Of a stretch of 64,000 nucleotides of DNA, positions 8,998 through 17,180 are shown piece after piece. The position numbers and the translations under genes were made by a program. Origin of the DNA: Lachnospiraceae bacterium (GTDB lineage Bacteria > Bacillota_A > Clostridia > Lachnospirales > Lachnospiraceae); contig JAFWYN010000029.1 in the NCBI GenBank assembly GCA_017522685.1, positions 62,001-126,000 on the forward strand. Direction: 5' to 3'. A model generated the notes under the pieces. It worked only from the letters and a program-made list of their open reading frames with translations, did no database searches and was not told the origin of the DNA. Every line of letters begins with the position of its first letter. Position 1 is the stretch's first letter.

Positions 8998-10023
8998 GTG
9001 GCTTCAATTAAAGAGGTAGCTAAGCATGCCGGGGTAGCGATTTCCACCGTATCCAAAGTGTTGAATAATTATCCTAATGTGAGCGATGAGACCAAAGAAA
9101 AAGTTAAGGCCGCCATTGAAGAACTGGGATATGTACCCAATGCTGTGGCTGCTGCATTATCTTCTAAAAAATCAGGAAGAATTGCAATTATATTACGACT
9201 GTATAACAGTACGCAGCCTGTTGATGAAGTAAATATGCAGTATCTTTATGGTACCTTGAATTGTGCAAGTGAATTGGGACTGGATGTAGTGACCTTGTTT
9301 TTCTCCAGCCTTGAGAATAAGACCATGGATGAAATGGTGAATTATCTGAAGTCTCAGTCCATAAGCGGTTTTATCATTTGCGGTATGGGTTATGATGAAG
9401 AGCCGTTTCAGGAGCTGGTTGCCAGCCAGCAGTTTAAGGTGGTTTCCATTGATTCTTCCGTACTCAATGCCAGCACATCCTACGTGACGATTGACCAATA
9501 TAAGGCACAGTATGAGGTGGCCCAAAAGACCATGGAGATGGATCAGGGACCTCATAAGAAGCTTCTTTATATATCGGGTATGCCGGAAAGCTATGTGGCA
9601 GCTGCCAGAATGGAGGCCATAAAGCAATTTGCAAAAGATTTTGATATGGAGCTAACCATGAGAAATGGTGATTTTGTGGAGAAGGTAGCCAGAGAGATTA
9701 CCTTAAAGGAAGGTGCCGATCATGATATGATAGTATGTGCTTCGGATCTGATGGCCATTGGTGCCATGAGAGCACTGATAGACATGGATATATTCCGTCC
9801 GGTATGCGGGTTTGACGGTATTTCCCTGATGGGCTATGTGGGACAGCAAATGAATACTGTAAAGCAGGATTTCAGAAAGATTGCACAAACTGCCGTGCAG
9901 GAGTTAAAACTTCTTTTAGACGGAGGAGAAGGACGTGCGGTTCTGCTGGATTATGAATTGGTACGTTTAGAGTATTCTGATGTAATCCGCTATTCCAATA
10001 GAGATGGTATGATAAAGAAATAA
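8998..10023 (+). CDS. LacI-family transcriptional regulator
   Basis: The protein has 341 residues and starts at GTG 8998 after AAAGGAGAGG. The N-terminal helix-turn-helix and hinge helix are textbook (IKEVAKHAGVAISTVSKVLN, then PNAVAAALSSKKSGRI), followed by a periplasmic-binding-protein-like effector domain (about 60-330). Members bind a sugar or related effector and act as dimers on palindromic operators. The gene is monocistronic, bounded by its own promoter and a strong terminator, and is about 9 kb away from the glycan locus. Its effector is unknown. Palindromes of related type at several sugar promoters could be its targets or those of a CcpA encoded elsewhere. Confidence 0.93.
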   Translation: MASIKEVAKHAGVAISTVSKVLNNYPNVSDETKEKVKAAIEELGYVPNAVAAALSSKKSGRIAIILRLYNSTQPVDEVNMQYLYGTLNCASELGLDVVTLFFSSLENKTMDEMVNYLKSQSISGFIICGMGYDEEPFQELVASQQFKVVSIDSSVLNASTSYVTIDQYKAQYEVAQKTMEMDQGPHKKLLYISGMPESYVAAARMEAIKQFAKDFDMELTMRNGDFVEKVAREITLKEGADHDMIVCASDLMAIGAMRALIDMDIFRPVCGFDGISLMGYVGQQMNTVKQDFRKIAQTAVQELKLLLDGGEGRAVLLDYELVRLEYSDVIRYSNRDGMIKK

Positions 10024-10027
10024 TACG

Positions 10028-10057
10028 AACGGACACTTCAGAGGAAGTGTCCGTTTT
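10028..10057. terminator. Strong bidirectional intrinsic terminator
   Basis: The 12-bp stem AACGGACACTTC / GAAGTGTCCGTT (10028-10039 with 10044-10055) has a 4-base loop and TTTT after it. It lies between the convergent regulator and helicase genes and should serve both. Confidence 0.9.
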
Positions 10058-10061
10058 CGGT

Positions 10062-12107
10062 TTAGTTATTTAAGATATGGAGTTCATGAAGGGCTCTGGT
10101 ACAGGCTACATAGAGAAGTTTGGCTGTTTCGGGACGTTCCAGACCGTGCTTCATATCCGGATTCCAAAGGATCACCGAATCGAATTCCAGCCCTTTTACC
10201 AGACGTATGGGCAGGACCATGGTTCCCTGAGAGAAGTTATTGAGTTGACCATCCGCAAGAGGGATATAGTCAGATAATAATTCACGGGTCCGTCGTGCCT
10301 CTTCTTCCGTATTACAGATGATGGCTGTGGTAGTATAGCCTTTTTGGTGTATTTCATCCATTAATTGGGAAACGTATTCTGCCATTTCCATATCGCTCCA
10401 GAATTGTCTTTCATTGACCGGCACGCCGTGACGAATGACAGGAGTGATTTTGTATCGGCCAAAGGAAGCCTTTTCCAATATTTTGCCGGCATACTCTGAG
10501 ATTTCTATGGTATTACGATAGCTCTTTTGCAGTAGCATAAAGCAGTCTTTTTCAGAGGTGAGAAAGAGTTTCTGCAATTCATACCAGTCGTTCAATCCTG
10601 TATGATAGTTTATATTCTGTGACACATCTCCCATAATCGTAAAGTAGGTGGCGGGCAGCAGCTTGCGTAATACATAATAAGCACCCATGCCGAAGTCCTG
10701 TGCTTCATCCATGAAGAGAAGGCCGAATTCCTGATTGGGTTCCTTTTGGGTGACGCGGTAATGAATCAGTGCCAGGGCGGCAATGTCGTACAAGTCGTAT
10801 TCTTTACAGGCAAGATGGCTTAAGTGGGTCTGCAGGTTTGCAGAATCCTCAGGGGTACAAGGGTGCTCCTGCATCCATTGGGTGAGGAAATCCAGATAGA
10901 AGTCATAGATGGATGCTTTCGGGCGCATGTTTTTATAATGTCCTGCATGTTCCTTCAGTTTCGCCTGTATCAGTTCTTTTTCCATGCCGCTCATCAGGAA
11001 CTTGATACGTGTTTTCACCCGGTCATCCAGCATCCCTAAAAGGGTATAAATGCTGGTGGTAGGTGTTTCCCGGAATAGGGTTTCATTGTTGGAGGCGGAA
11101 AGGATGGTGCCTAATTGACTGTCTGTATAAGCACCGGTATCAACGTATTCTTCCCTTTTGTTTAACAGATATAAGTCCAGCTCCTGCATGAAGGTCAGGG
11201 TGCAACGTAAGGGGGCCGTTTGATCAGGATCAACAACCCGGTTCTTTTTCTGCCAGTCCTTTTCGCAAAGGCGGATGAACAACTGGTCCATACGTAAATT
11301 CTTAATATTGGGTACATCCAGCTCCGGCAGGCCGCTGGTGATATAGTTCAGTAATAAATCATTGCTGCCTACAATACAGTATTCATTGGATTCAAAGCGA
11401 TGCTTGTAATTGTAAAGCAGGTAAGAGATGCGGTGCATGGCCACGGTGGTCTTGCCGCTTCCGGCTACTCCTTGTACGATAATGTTGGCAAAGGGAGATT
11501 TGCGGATGATTTCGTTCTGCTCCTTTTGGATGGTGGATATAATTTCACCCAACACAGCGTCCTTGTTACGGGAGAGGTATTGCACTAAAAGAGCATCATT
11601 GGAGGCTACATCTGAGTCATAATAGCCCTTTAATGTGCCGTCAGCCACATCATAGGTACGCTTCAGATGAAGGCGGATGGGGATGGGCTTTTCATCAGCC
11701 AGGCCATATTCTCCGTCGCCCAATTCGTTTTCATAATAAACGGTGGAAATGGGTGCTCTCCAGTCTGCAATCAATACATCGGTGCGGTTTTTAAAGATAC
11801 CGTTTTTTCCGATGTAGATCTGCTCTTCCTGATCCAGATTACAGTCGGTGTAATCAATCCGCCCGAAATAGGGCTTTTGAAAAGCGGCTCGGTTTTTGCT
11901 GAGAGATTGTGAAGCATGTTCCTCTAAGCTGGTTGCAGTCATCAATTGGTTGTAAAGCTCTACGTCGCCGCTGTTAATGGATTTGTACAGCTCCTGAACC
12001 TGTGCATGGTATTTGTCATACTCGGCTTCATAGCGGAGCAGATTATGCCGGATAATACTCTGGCAATAATCAAAATGTTGCATTTCCTGATTCCAATCTT
12101 TTTGCAT
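10062..12107 (-). CDS. UvrD/Rep-superfamily helicase, HelD-like
   Basis: The protein has 681 residues from the ATG at 12107; AAGGAGG lies upstream on the minus strand, and a 32-residue in-frame upstream extension is rejected. A helical N-terminal arm (about 1-110) precedes a superfamily 1 motor with Walker A GVAGSGKT (213-220) and DEAQD as Walker B. The C-terminus has VKGLEFDSVI and YVACTRAL, typical motifs V and VI. The arrangement matches bacterial HelD/helicase IV-like proteins, which in Firmicutes bind RNA polymerase and release it from stalled complexes. A DNA-repair helicase role cannot be excluded. It acts in the cytoplasm and stands alone. Confidence 0.88.
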   Translation of the reverse strand: MQKDWNQEMQHFDYCQSIIRHNLLRYEAEYDKYHAQVQELYKSINSGDVELYNQLMTATSLEEHASQSLSKNRAAFQKPYFGRIDYTDCNLDQEEQIYIGKNGIFKNRTDVLIADWRAPISTVYYENELGDGEYGLADEKPIPIRLHLKRTYDVADGTLKGYYDSDVASNDALLVQYLSRNKDAVLGEIISTIQKEQNEIIRKSPFANIIVQGVAGSGKTTVAMHRISYLLYNYKHRFESNEYCIVGSNDLLLNYITSGLPELDVPNIKNLRMDQLFIRLCEKDWQKKNRVVDPDQTAPLRCTLTFMQELDLYLLNKREEYVDTGAYTDSQLGTILSASNNETLFRETPTTSIYTLLGMLDDRVKTRIKFLMSGMEKELIQAKLKEHAGHYKNMRPKASIYDFYLDFLTQWMQEHPCTPEDSANLQTHLSHLACKEYDLYDIAALALIHYRVTQKEPNQEFGLLFMDEAQDFGMGAYYVLRKLLPATYFTIMGDVSQNINYHTGLNDWYELQKLFLTSEKDCFMLLQKSYRNTIEISEYAGKILEKASFGRYKITPVIRHGVPVNERQFWSDMEMAEYVSQLMDEIHQKGYTTTAIICNTEEEARRTRELLSDYIPLADGQLNNFSQGTMVLPIRLVKGLEFDSVILWNPDMKHGLERPETAKLLYVACTRALHELHILNN

Positions 12108-12235
12108 GGAAAACCTCCTTGTAGGAAAGATGAATGGTTTACACGTGAGATGCTGAAAATAATTATATCTTAAAATAAAATAAATACTAGACTTTAATTT
12201 CATAATGTGGTATGATGCTTAATGTAAGTTCGCCT

Positions 12236-12267
12236 AAAAAAGCTGTCGGTTCACCGATGGCTTTTTT
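12236..12267. terminator. Terminator-like hairpin between divergent genes
   Basis: AAAAAAGC and GCTTTTTT flank an inner stem closed by TCGG/CCGA with two wobble pairs, giving a near-continuous 14-bp stem with a TTCA loop and a T-run. It lies between the divergent helicase and NAD genes, where neither needs a terminator. It could end a short unannotated transcript on the plus strand, or insulate the two promoters. Confidence 0.6.
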
Positions 12268-12316
12268 GCGTTATTGCGAACAAAACTAAATTGAAAAATA
12301 ATTTATTAAAAACCTC

Positions 12317-12345
12317 TTGACATATTATCAAAATGATAATATGAT
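12317..12345 (+). promoter_or_regulatory. Promoter of the NAD salvage operon
   Basis: TTGACA (12317-12322), a 17-base spacer, TATGAT (12340-12345), 64 bp before pncA. The spacer is almost entirely occupied by the first palindrome. Confidence 0.75.
12323..12341. promoter_or_regulatory. NrtR operator candidate, copy 1
   Basis: TATTATCA-AAA-TGATAATA is a perfect 8+3+8 palindrome lying between the -35 and -10 boxes. A further TGATAATA half-site follows at once (12342-12349). The operon's last gene encodes NrtR, the obvious candidate binder (inference). Confidence 0.7.
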
Positions 12346-12360
12346 AATACCGAAAAGAGA

Positions 12361-12379
12361 TATTATCAAAATGATAATA
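12361..12379. promoter_or_regulatory. NrtR operator candidate, copy 2
   Basis: An identical 19-base copy of the palindrome at 12323-12341, offset by 38 bp and lying in the 5' leader between the promoter and the pncA ribosome binding site. Confidence 0.7.
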
Positions 12380-12408
12380 ACAAACAAAACAATACGGAGG
12401 TAAATATT

Positions 12409-12909
12409 ATGAAGAAAACATTAATCGTAGTGGATATGCAGAAGGATTTTATTGACGGAGCATTAGGAAGCAAGGAAGCAGTGGCAATCGTTGAGAATGT
12501 AAAGAAGAAAATTGCAGAGTATCAGAAGAACGGAGATGAGATTATTTTTACCAGAGATACTCATCAGGAGGATTACCTGACCACCAATGAAGGTAAGTAC
12601 TTACCGGTAGAGCACTGTATCGAGGGAACTGACGGCTGGCAGATTTACGAGGGATTGGAAGTGCCCGGTGCGATTTACATCAATAAACCCAATTTCGGTT
12701 ACACCGGTTGGGCTGACTTTCAGCTGGAGGAAGTGGAACTGGTGGGCTTGTGTACGGACATTTGCGTAGTGTCTAATGCACTGATATTGAAGGCTGTTTT
12801 CCCTGAGATCAAGGTAAGTGTGGATGCAAGCTGCTGTGCAGGTGTGACTCCGGAAAGCCATGAGGCGGCTCTTACCACCATGAGAATGTGCCAGGTGGAA
12901 GTAAACTAA
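12409..12909 (+). CDS. pncA: Nicotinamidase / isochorismatase-fold hydrolase
   Basis: The protein has 166 residues, with CGGAGG before ATG 12409. It has an isochorismatase fold with the apparent catalytic set D9 (VVDMQKDF), K93 (INKPNF) and C119 (CTDICV), and metal ligands expected at D50, H52 and H69. PncA deaminates nicotinamide to nicotinate in the cytoplasm. It is the first gene of a five-gene cluster with short gaps: PRPP-synthetase-like, NAMPT-like, nadE and nrtR follow. It is regulated by the twin-palindrome promoter immediately upstream. Length and motifs are standard for the family. Confidence 0.92.
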   Translation: MKKTLIVVDMQKDFIDGALGSKEAVAIVENVKKKIAEYQKNGDEIIFTRDTHQEDYLTTNEGKYLPVEHCIEGTDGWQIYEGLEVPGAIYINKPNFGYTGWADFQLEEVELVGLCTDICVVSNALILKAVFPEIKVSVDASCCAGVTPESHEAALTTMRMCQVEVN

Positions 12910-12938
12910 GTCGAATTCTTTGAGGGAGGAGATAGAAG

Positions 12939-13727
12939 ATGATTAAGCTGAATGACAAACAAGTGGATTTGAATAAATTCCCGGATGGCACCTTTCTTAT
13001 TAAGGAGGAGGCACCGGCAGAACCGGTTACCATTACCTGGCTGTTTGAGAAGAATGAAGAAATGCTGGCACTTTATTTTCTGACAAAGCATTTGCAGTCC
13101 AAGGGAGTGGAGAAGATAAGTTTGCAGATGCCCTACATCCCCAATGCCCGTCAGGACAGAGTGAAGGCACAGGAGGATGTGTTCACTTTAAAGTATTTTG
13201 CAGAGTTGATAAATAGTCTTAAGTTTCAAAAGGTATTGGTTTTAGATCCTCACTCTTATGTAAGTGAAGCCCTGTTTGAGCATATTGAGATACAGACTCC
13301 TAAGAAATATGTAGAGAAGGTGCTGGAAAAGATACAGAAAGATAAGCTGATGCTTTTCTTCCCGGATGAGGGCGCCATGAAGCGTTACAGCAATATGTTT
13401 GCCCTGCCCTATGCTTTTGGTATGAAGAAGAGGGATTGGGCTACCGGACAGATTAAAGGGTTGGATGTGACCGGACAGACGGAGTGTATTCCCGGAAGCA
13501 CCGTATTAATCGTGGATGATATCTGCAGTAAGGGAGGTACTTTTTACTACAGTGCTAAGGCATTGAAGGAGCTGGGAGCAAAGGAAGTGTATCTGTATAT
13601 TTCCCACTGTGAAAACAGTATCTTTGAAGGGGATTTATTAAAGACTGACTTGGTGGATAAGGTGTTTACCACTAATAGTATTTTAACCAAAGAGCATGAG
13701 AAGGTGGAGGTTTTTGACTATGAATAA
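12939..13727 (+). CDS. Short PRPP-synthetase-like protein
   Basis: The protein has 262 residues, with a GGGAGGAG ribosome site. It resembles ribose-phosphate pyrophosphokinase: NARQDRVK corresponds to the catalytic flexible loop, VLDPHS to the DLH metal site, FPDEGAMKRY to the PDxG segment, and VLIVDDICSKGGTF to the PRPP-binding loop, where the usual TGGT reads KGGT. Canonical Prs is about 310-320 residues, so this is about 50 shorter. It presumably makes PRPP for the next gene's transferase, which it overlaps by 8 bases. A short Prs-like gene next to a NAMPT-like gene is also the layout of phage NAD-restoration pathways, where the Prs-like enzyme acts on ADP-ribose. That alternative cannot be excluded from sequence alone. 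Confidence 0.8.
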   Translation: MIKLNDKQVDLNKFPDGTFLIKEEAPAEPVTITWLFEKNEEMLALYFLTKHLQSKGVEKISLQMPYIPNARQDRVKAQEDVFTLKYFAELINSLKFQKVLVLDPHSYVSEALFEHIEIQTPKKYVEKVLEKIQKDKLMLFFPDEGAMKRYSNMFALPYAFGMKKRDWATGQIKGLDVTGQTECIPGSTVLIVDDICSKGGTFYYSAKALKELGAKEVYLYISHCENSIFEGDLLKTDLVDKVFTTNSILTKEHEKVEVFDYE

Positions 13728-15183
13728 AGTAAATCCTATGTTATTAATTGATTTCTATAAGGCTGTGCATGCGGAGATGCTGCCTAAGGACATTACCAAG
13801 TCCGTGTCTTATTTTACCCCCAGAATGAGCCGCGTGGAGCGTTGGGATAAGGTGGTTATGTTTGGATTACAGGGCTTTATTAAGACCTATTTGATAGAGT
13901 ATTTTAATGAGGAGTTTTTCGGAAAGCCCTTTGACGAGGTAATAAGCGAGTATAAGAGAATCATGGATGCTACTTTGGGTGCGGAGGCTTACAAGATTGA
14001 GAAGATTGAAAAGCTGCACAAATTAGGTTATCTGCCTATTGAGATTATCGCTTTGCCTGAGGGGACTTTGGTGCCCATGCATGTGCCCATGTTCGGCATC
14101 ACCAATACCCATCCTGAGTTTGCATGGTTGCCCCAGTCTTTGGAAAGCTTGATTTCAGCGGAAAGTTGGCATCCCATGATTGCAGCTACGGTTGGCTATA
14201 CCTACCGTCAGATTGTAAATGCTTATTATGATAAAACCTGTGATGACAATGTGGTTCGCGCCAGAGCACTGGGAGCCTTTGACTTCCGTGGAGAGGAATG
14301 TACCGAATCTGCCATTAAAGCCGGTGCCGGTTGGTGTTTATCCTTCTTGAATACTGCTACCGTGCCCACCATTCCTTATCTGGAGCAAATGTATGACTGT
14401 GACTGTACCAAGGAGCCGGTGGCCTTTGGAAGTCCCAGTACAGAGCATTCCGTAATGTGCAGTAATTACGCCATGGACGGAGACGAGGAGACTTTACTTC
14501 GAAGACTTTTGACAGAGATTTATCCCAATACCAGCTTCAGTGCGGTACTGGATTCATATGATTACTGGAATGTAATTGACAATATCCTGCCTCGTTTAAA
14601 AAAGGAGATTCTGGCACATAATGGTTGTATGTTGATGCGTGGTGATTCCGGCGAGTGCGTGGATGTGGTAACTCAGACCGTATTTAAACTTTGGGACCAG
14701 TTTGGCGGTACCGTAAACAGCAAGGGTTATAAAGTATTAGATCCTCATGTAAAGGCCATATACGGAGATTCCATTACCATACAACGCTGTGAAGAAATCT
14801 ATCGTATCTTGGAGGAGAACGGCTTTGCCTGTTCGAATGTGGCATTGGGTGTGGGTTCCTTCTCTATGCAGTGTATCGAGGAGGATGGTATCTTAAAGCC
14901 CTTTACCAGAGATACCTTCAGCTCTTGTATCAAGGCCACCTATTGTGAAATCTCAGATAAGCCCTATCCTATTTTTAAGAATCCCAAGGATGGCGGCTTT
15001 AAGAAGTCTCAGAAGGGCTGTTGCGTGGTGTATGAGGACCTAAGCTTTAAGGATGGCTTTACCTGGGAGGAGGCTTGCACAAATGCAGAAAATCAGTTGC
15101 TTCCCGTATTTAGAGATGGTAAGCTATTGGTGGAGCAGAATTTGCAGCAGGTACGTGCAAAGCTGCATGACGGTAGATTTTAG
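13720..15183 (+). CDS. NAMPT-family pyridine phosphoribosyltransferase with altered specificity residue
   Basis: The protein has 487 residues from ATG 13720, overlapping the previous stop by 8 bases. It aligns along its length with nicotinamide phosphoribosyltransferase: F187 and R190 in FDFRGE match the ring-stacking Phe193 and Arg196 of human NAMPT, H243 in STEHSVM matches the phosphorylated His247, and VLDSYD and RGDSGE match the PRPP and phosphate sites. At the position of Asp219, which recognises the amide of nicotinamide, this protein has A213 (FLNTATV for human FKGTDTV, same spacing, no gaps). With PncA and NadE as neighbours, nicotinate is the likelier substrate (inference). Annotation as NadV/NAMPT by family alone may mislead. 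Confidence 0.85.
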   Translation: MNKVNPMLLIDFYKAVHAEMLPKDITKSVSYFTPRMSRVERWDKVVMFGLQGFIKTYLIEYFNEEFFGKPFDEVISEYKRIMDATLGAEAYKIEKIEKLHKLGYLPIEIIALPEGTLVPMHVPMFGITNTHPEFAWLPQSLESLISAESWHPMIAATVGYTYRQIVNAYYDKTCDDNVVRARALGAFDFRGEECTESAIKAGAGWCLSFLNTATVPTIPYLEQMYDCDCTKEPVAFGSPSTEHSVMCSNYAMDGDEETLLRRLLTEIYPNTSFSAVLDSYDYWNVIDNILPRLKKEILAHNGCMLMRGDSGECVDVVTQTVFKLWDQFGGTVNSKGYKVLDPHVKAIYGDSITIQRCEEIYRILEENGFACSNVALGVGSFSMQCIEEDGILKPFTRDTFSSCIKATYCEISDKPYPIFKNPKDGGFKKSQKGCCVVYEDLSFKDGFTWEEACTNAENQLLPVFRDGKLLVEQNLQQVRAKLHDGRF

Positions 15184-15207
15184 TGGATGAAAAGAGAGGA
15201 CGAAAAT

Positions 15208-15936
15208 ATGTATCAGTTTAATGCAAAGGAAATGACAGAACGTTGCGTACAATGGATTCGCGACTGGTTTGAAGTGAACGGAAAAGGCTGTAATGCAGTG
15301 TTGGGTGTTTCCGGCGGTAAGGACAGCTCCATCGTGGCAGCACTTTGTGTGGAAGCCTTGGGTAAGGATAGAGTTATCGGTGTCATGATGCCCTGTGGTG
15401 TACAGGCGGATATTGATATGGCGCAGAAACTGGTGGACCATTTGGGTATCAAGAGCTATGTGATCAATATTGAGAGCGCCATGAAGGGGATTTTGGATGA
15501 AATGAAGGATATCGAAGTATCTAACCAGACTATCATCAATCTGCCCCCCAGACTTCGTATGGCAGCGGTGTATGCAGTGAGTCAGAGTATGAACGGCCGT
15601 GTGGCGAATACCTGTAATCTGTCTGAGGATTGGGTGGGATATTCCACCAGATACGGCGACAGCGTGGGAGATTTCAGCCCCCTGTCCAGATTGACTGTGA
15701 CAGAGGTAAAGGAAATGGGTAGAGTGTTGGGATTGCCTGAGGATTTGGTAGAGAAGGTGCCCATCGATGGTCTCAGCGGCAAAACCGATGAGGATAATCT
15801 GGGCTTTACCTATGAAATGCTGGATAAGTACATCCGTGAGGGTGTTTGTGAGGATCCGGTTAAAAAGGCACTCATCGATGATAAGCACAGGAAGAATTTG
15901 TTTAAGCTGGAGCTGATGCCCTGCTTCGAACCCTAA
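15208..15936 (+). CDS. nadE: NH3-dependent NAD synthetase
   Basis: The protein has 242 residues from ATG 15208, which has AGAGAGG upstream; ATG 15187 is possible and would add seven residues. The N-type ATP pyrophosphatase P-loop SGGKDSS lies near residue 35, and the fold continues with CNLSEDWVGYSTRYGDSVGDF. NadE adenylates nicotinate adenine dinucleotide and amidates it to NAD. There is no glutaminase domain, so it uses free ammonia. Its presence next to pncA indicates that the operon runs through the deamidated (nicotinate) route. A nadD gene is not present in the window. Confidence 0.93.
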   Translation: MYQFNAKEMTERCVQWIRDWFEVNGKGCNAVLGVSGGKDSSIVAALCVEALGKDRVIGVMMPCGVQADIDMAQKLVDHLGIKSYVINIESAMKGILDEMKDIEVSNQTIINLPPRLRMAAVYAVSQSMNGRVANTCNLSEDWVGYSTRYGDSVGDFSPLSRLTVTEVKEMGRVLGLPEDLVEKVPIDGLSGKTDEDNLGFTYEMLDKYIREGVCEDPVKKALIDDKHRKNLFKLELMPCFEP

Positions 15937-15947
15937 GAGGAATGTTT

Positions 15948-16850
15948 ATGAGTTTGTATGTAATGAGTGAGGAGGAAAGAGCGTATTTGGCCGGCTACGA
16001 CATAGCCCGGTTTGAACGCCCCTCTCTTGCTACGGATATGGCGATTTTCTCCATCAAGGAAAAAGGGGAGCAGGAGAATTACCGGAAGCTTCCAAAGAAG
16101 GCTTTAAAGCTGTTGTTAATCAAGCGTGCCACCTATCCTTATAAAGACTTGTGGGCACTGCCCGGCGGCTTTTGCAGACCGGATGAGGATGTGCAGGAAA
16201 CGGCCCTGCGGGAGCTTTATGAGGAGACCCATGTGAAGGCGGCCTATCTGCAGCCGGCAGGCACTTTCGGTGAAGTGGGCAGAGACCCCAGAGGGTGGAT
16301 TATTTCCAATACCTTTTTGTCCCTGGTGGATGGGGAGACCTGCAAACCCAGAGGCGGCTCTGATGCCTGGGAGGCTAAGTGGTTTTCGGTGGAACTGACA
16401 GCGAAAGAAGAGAAGCGCAAGTTGCAGGAAGAGATGGCAGAGCTGGTGACAGAGTATGTCCTGACTCTTCGACATGAAGAAAGCGACCTGGTGTTAAAAG
16501 CGGTGGTAAAAGAGTATAAACAGTTTGTGGATTATCATGAAAAGGTAAGGTATGAAATCCTGGACAGTGAGGGACTTGGCTTTGATCATGGGAAGATTAT
16601 TTTGCATACTTTATTGTTCTTACGAAAAAGTGTGAAGAATGATTGGAAGCTGGCCTTTGATTTGATGCCGGAATGTTTTACATTGACACAGCTTCAGAAT
16701 ACCTTCGAGTTGGTGCTTAATGAAAAATTATTAACCCCTAATTTCCGTAGAAAAGTGGATGAGCTGGTGGTAGAAACGGAGCAGATACTGGAAGGTAACG
16801 GACACAGACCGGCGAAATTGTTTAAAAGAAAAGTGGAAGCTTTTGCGTGA
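15948..16850 (+). CDS. nrtR: NrtR: Nudix-domain transcriptional regulator of NAD metabolism
   Basis: The protein has 300 residues. ATG 15948 lies seven bases after AGAGG, 11 bp after the nadE stop, and is preferred over 15942. The N-terminal half is a Nudix domain with an almost complete Nudix box (G, five residues, E, seven residues, then REL-EE; about 76-98) whose final Gly is His. The C-terminal half is a winged helix (LMPECFTLTQLQNTFELV and NFRRKV), ending in a NGHRPAKLFKRK segment as in NrtR. NrtR repressors bind ADP-ribose-type ligands and control NAD salvage genes. Its place at the operon end and the twin palindromes upstream of pncA imply autoregulation. Confidence 0.9.
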   Translation: MSLYVMSEEERAYLAGYDIARFERPSLATDMAIFSIKEKGEQENYRKLPKKALKLLLIKRATYPYKDLWALPGGFCRPDEDVQETALRELYEETHVKAAYLQPAGTFGEVGRDPRGWIISNTFLSLVDGETCKPRGGSDAWEAKWFSVELTAKEEKRKLQEEMAELVTEYVLTLRHEESDLVLKAVVKEYKQFVDYHEKVRYEILDSEGLGFDHGKIILHTLLFLRKSVKNDWKLAFDLMPECFTLTQLQNTFELVLNEKLLTPNFRRKVDELVVETEQILEGNGHRPAKLFKRKVEAFA

Positions 16851-16853
16851 GCA

Positions 16854-16910
16854 ATGCGCCCTGCAGGAACTGTGCAACACTTTGTGTCGCACAGTTCCGG
16901 TAGGGCGCAT
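16854..16910. terminator. Long hairpin between convergent nrtR and the XRE/small-protein operon
   Basis: ATGCGCCCT (16854-16862) pairs with AGGGCGCAT (16902-16910), and GGAACTGTGC (16866-16875) with GCACAGTTCC (16889-16898); a 3-by-3 internal loop separates them. It lies exactly between two convergent stop codons and probably acts as a bidirectional terminator, although T-runs are poor. Confidence 0.7.
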
Positions 16911-16923
16911 GACTTGTTTGCGC

Positions 16924-17079
16924 TTAAAACCCAATATTTGCTAAGAAAGTTCCAAGGGCATATCCTAATTGATATACAATCCATCCAGTAAATAGATAAA
17001 GAAAAGCTTTCTTGATAAGAACCTCACTTTTTGTCCCAGAGTGAAACCAATCTTCGATTATCTTTTTTGCATTATTCAC
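16924..17079 (-). CDS. 51-residue membrane protein, unannotated small gene
   Basis: The gene reads from GTG (17077-17079) to a TAA at 16924-16926 on the minus strand. GGGAGG lies eight bases upstream of the start. The protein begins with a charged segment (NNAKKIIEDW) and has one hydrophobic stretch (about 26-49: FLYLFTGWIVYQLGY and onwards), ending in ANIGF. It lies 102 bp downstream of the XRE regulator and is probably in its transcript. No family is recognised. A good ribosome site, an uninterrupted frame and the context support a real gene; homologues would settle it. Confidence 0.6.
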   Translation of the reverse strand: MNNAKKIIEDWFHSGTKSEVLIKKAFLYLFTGWIVYQLGYALGTFLANIGF

Positions 17080-17180
17080 TTAAATTACCTCCCAAATGTT
17101 TTTTACACATAAAAGGTAACATGAATAACTTAAAAGCACTATAAAGTCAAGGTTGCAAGTATGTAAACTTGAGGTTGCAG

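Noticed and set aside
12940..15183. Phage origin of the NAD genes
   Set aside because: The Prs-like/NAMPT-like pairing is found in phages, but no phage gene, integrase or attachment site is near, and the operon has its own regulator gene. Codon use was not seen to differ.
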